Assembly: GCA_029940125.1 (NCBI GenBank)
Contig: JAOZRP010000165.1
Location: forward strand, 1-5,984
DNA: 5,984 nt
Direction: 5' to 3'
Source: a bacterium
GTDB lineage: Bacteria; Desulfobacterota; Anaeroferrophillalia; Anaeroferrophillales; Anaeroferrophillaceae
Positions 5,970 through 5,984 of this stretch are shown piece by piece. A program made the translations under genes and the position numbers. A model generated the notes under the pieces. It saw only the letters and a program-made list of their open reading frames with translations. It did not search any database and was not told where the DNA came from. How positions within the stretch are numbered: the first letter of the stretch is position 1; every line of letters starts with the position of its first letter.

Positions 5970-5984
5970 GCCGTTGTCCGTCAG
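5956..5984 (-). promoter_or_regulatory. Weak candidate sigma70 promoter upstream of cdaA
   Basis: Read on the minus strand, CTGACG (5984-5979) resembles a -35 box and TATAGC (5961-5956) a -10 box. Each matches four of six consensus bases, and the spacer is 17 nt. Transcription would start near 5949, giving a leader of roughly 76 nt before cdaA. The -35 box is cut off by the window edge, so it may equally belong to the end of an upstream gene. In this AT-rich pocket a chance match is quite possible. Confidence 0.25.

Larger units (their letters stand above)
5874..5984 (-). other. Region upstream of cdaA, no gene recognised
   Basis: These 111 nt hold no credible complete gene. Minus-strand frames entering from the right edge stop quickly: one ends LTDNG with a stop at 5969-5967, another ends GQRLKVYSFI with a stop at 5949-5947, and the third stops at once (5983-5981). 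One of these may be the tail of the preceding gene. In related bacteria that gene is often folP (dihydropteroate synthase), and the LTDNG tail would suit it, but the evidence is too thin to assign. No strong Shine-Dalgarno sequence lies just before the cdaA start; the region there reads ACCGGCAAAATC. Confidence 0.5.

Noticed and set aside
1..5984. tRNA, rRNA, CRISPR array, insertion sequence or phage genes
   Set aside because: None seen. The window is filled by six intact housekeeping genes.

Overview
The window is almost entirely coding. It holds six complete genes, all on the minus strand and packed head to tail, so the operon reads from right to left: cdaA (5873-5067), cdaR/ybbR (5051-4089), glmM (4088-2727), pdxJ (2721-2008), acpS (2003-1608) and nnr (1611-34). 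The gaps between genes are 15, 0, 5 and 4 nt, and acpS and nnr overlap by 4 nt. This strongly suggests one polycistronic message with translational coupling. Left of nnr, the last 33 nt end in a purine-rich ribosome-binding-like site for a gene that would start outside the window. Right of cdaA lie 111 nt with no recognisable gene. This is the only real gap, and it holds the candidate regulatory signals: a weak sigma70-like promoter, a tandem 8-bp repeat and a stem-loop.

Organism: the moderately GC-rich sequence is bacterial. A CdaA-type diadenylate cyclase together with PdxJ (the deoxyxylulose-5-phosphate-dependent vitamin B6 route), the order cdaA-cdaR-glmM-pdxJ-acpS-nnr, and the RYSGTENKLR version of the GlmM phosphate-binding loop fit a member of the former Deltaproteobacteria (Desulfobacterota and relatives). 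That placement is inference from recalled families, not a search.

How the genes work together: CdaA makes the second messenger c-di-AMP. CdaR is its membrane-anchored, extracytoplasmic regulator. GlmM makes glucosamine-1-phosphate for UDP-GlcNAc, peptidoglycan and LPS, and in Firmicutes it binds and inhibits CdaA. PdxJ closes the pyridoxine 5'-phosphate ring, AcpS activates acyl carrier protein for lipid synthesis, and Nnr repairs hydrated NAD(P)H. The operon therefore joins a c-di-AMP/cell-wall module to a cofactor and metabolite-repair module. Every catalytic motif I looked for is present, and I see no frameshift, insertion element or foreign gene.

This looks like a conserved housekeeping locus rather than an undescribed system. 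The points worth a second look are small: cdaR and glmM lie in the same frame separated by one amber codon, with an A7 slippery run in front of it; homopolymer runs lie inside cdaA and nnr; the cdaA leader is structured; and a perfect 18-bp palindrome sits inside nnr.
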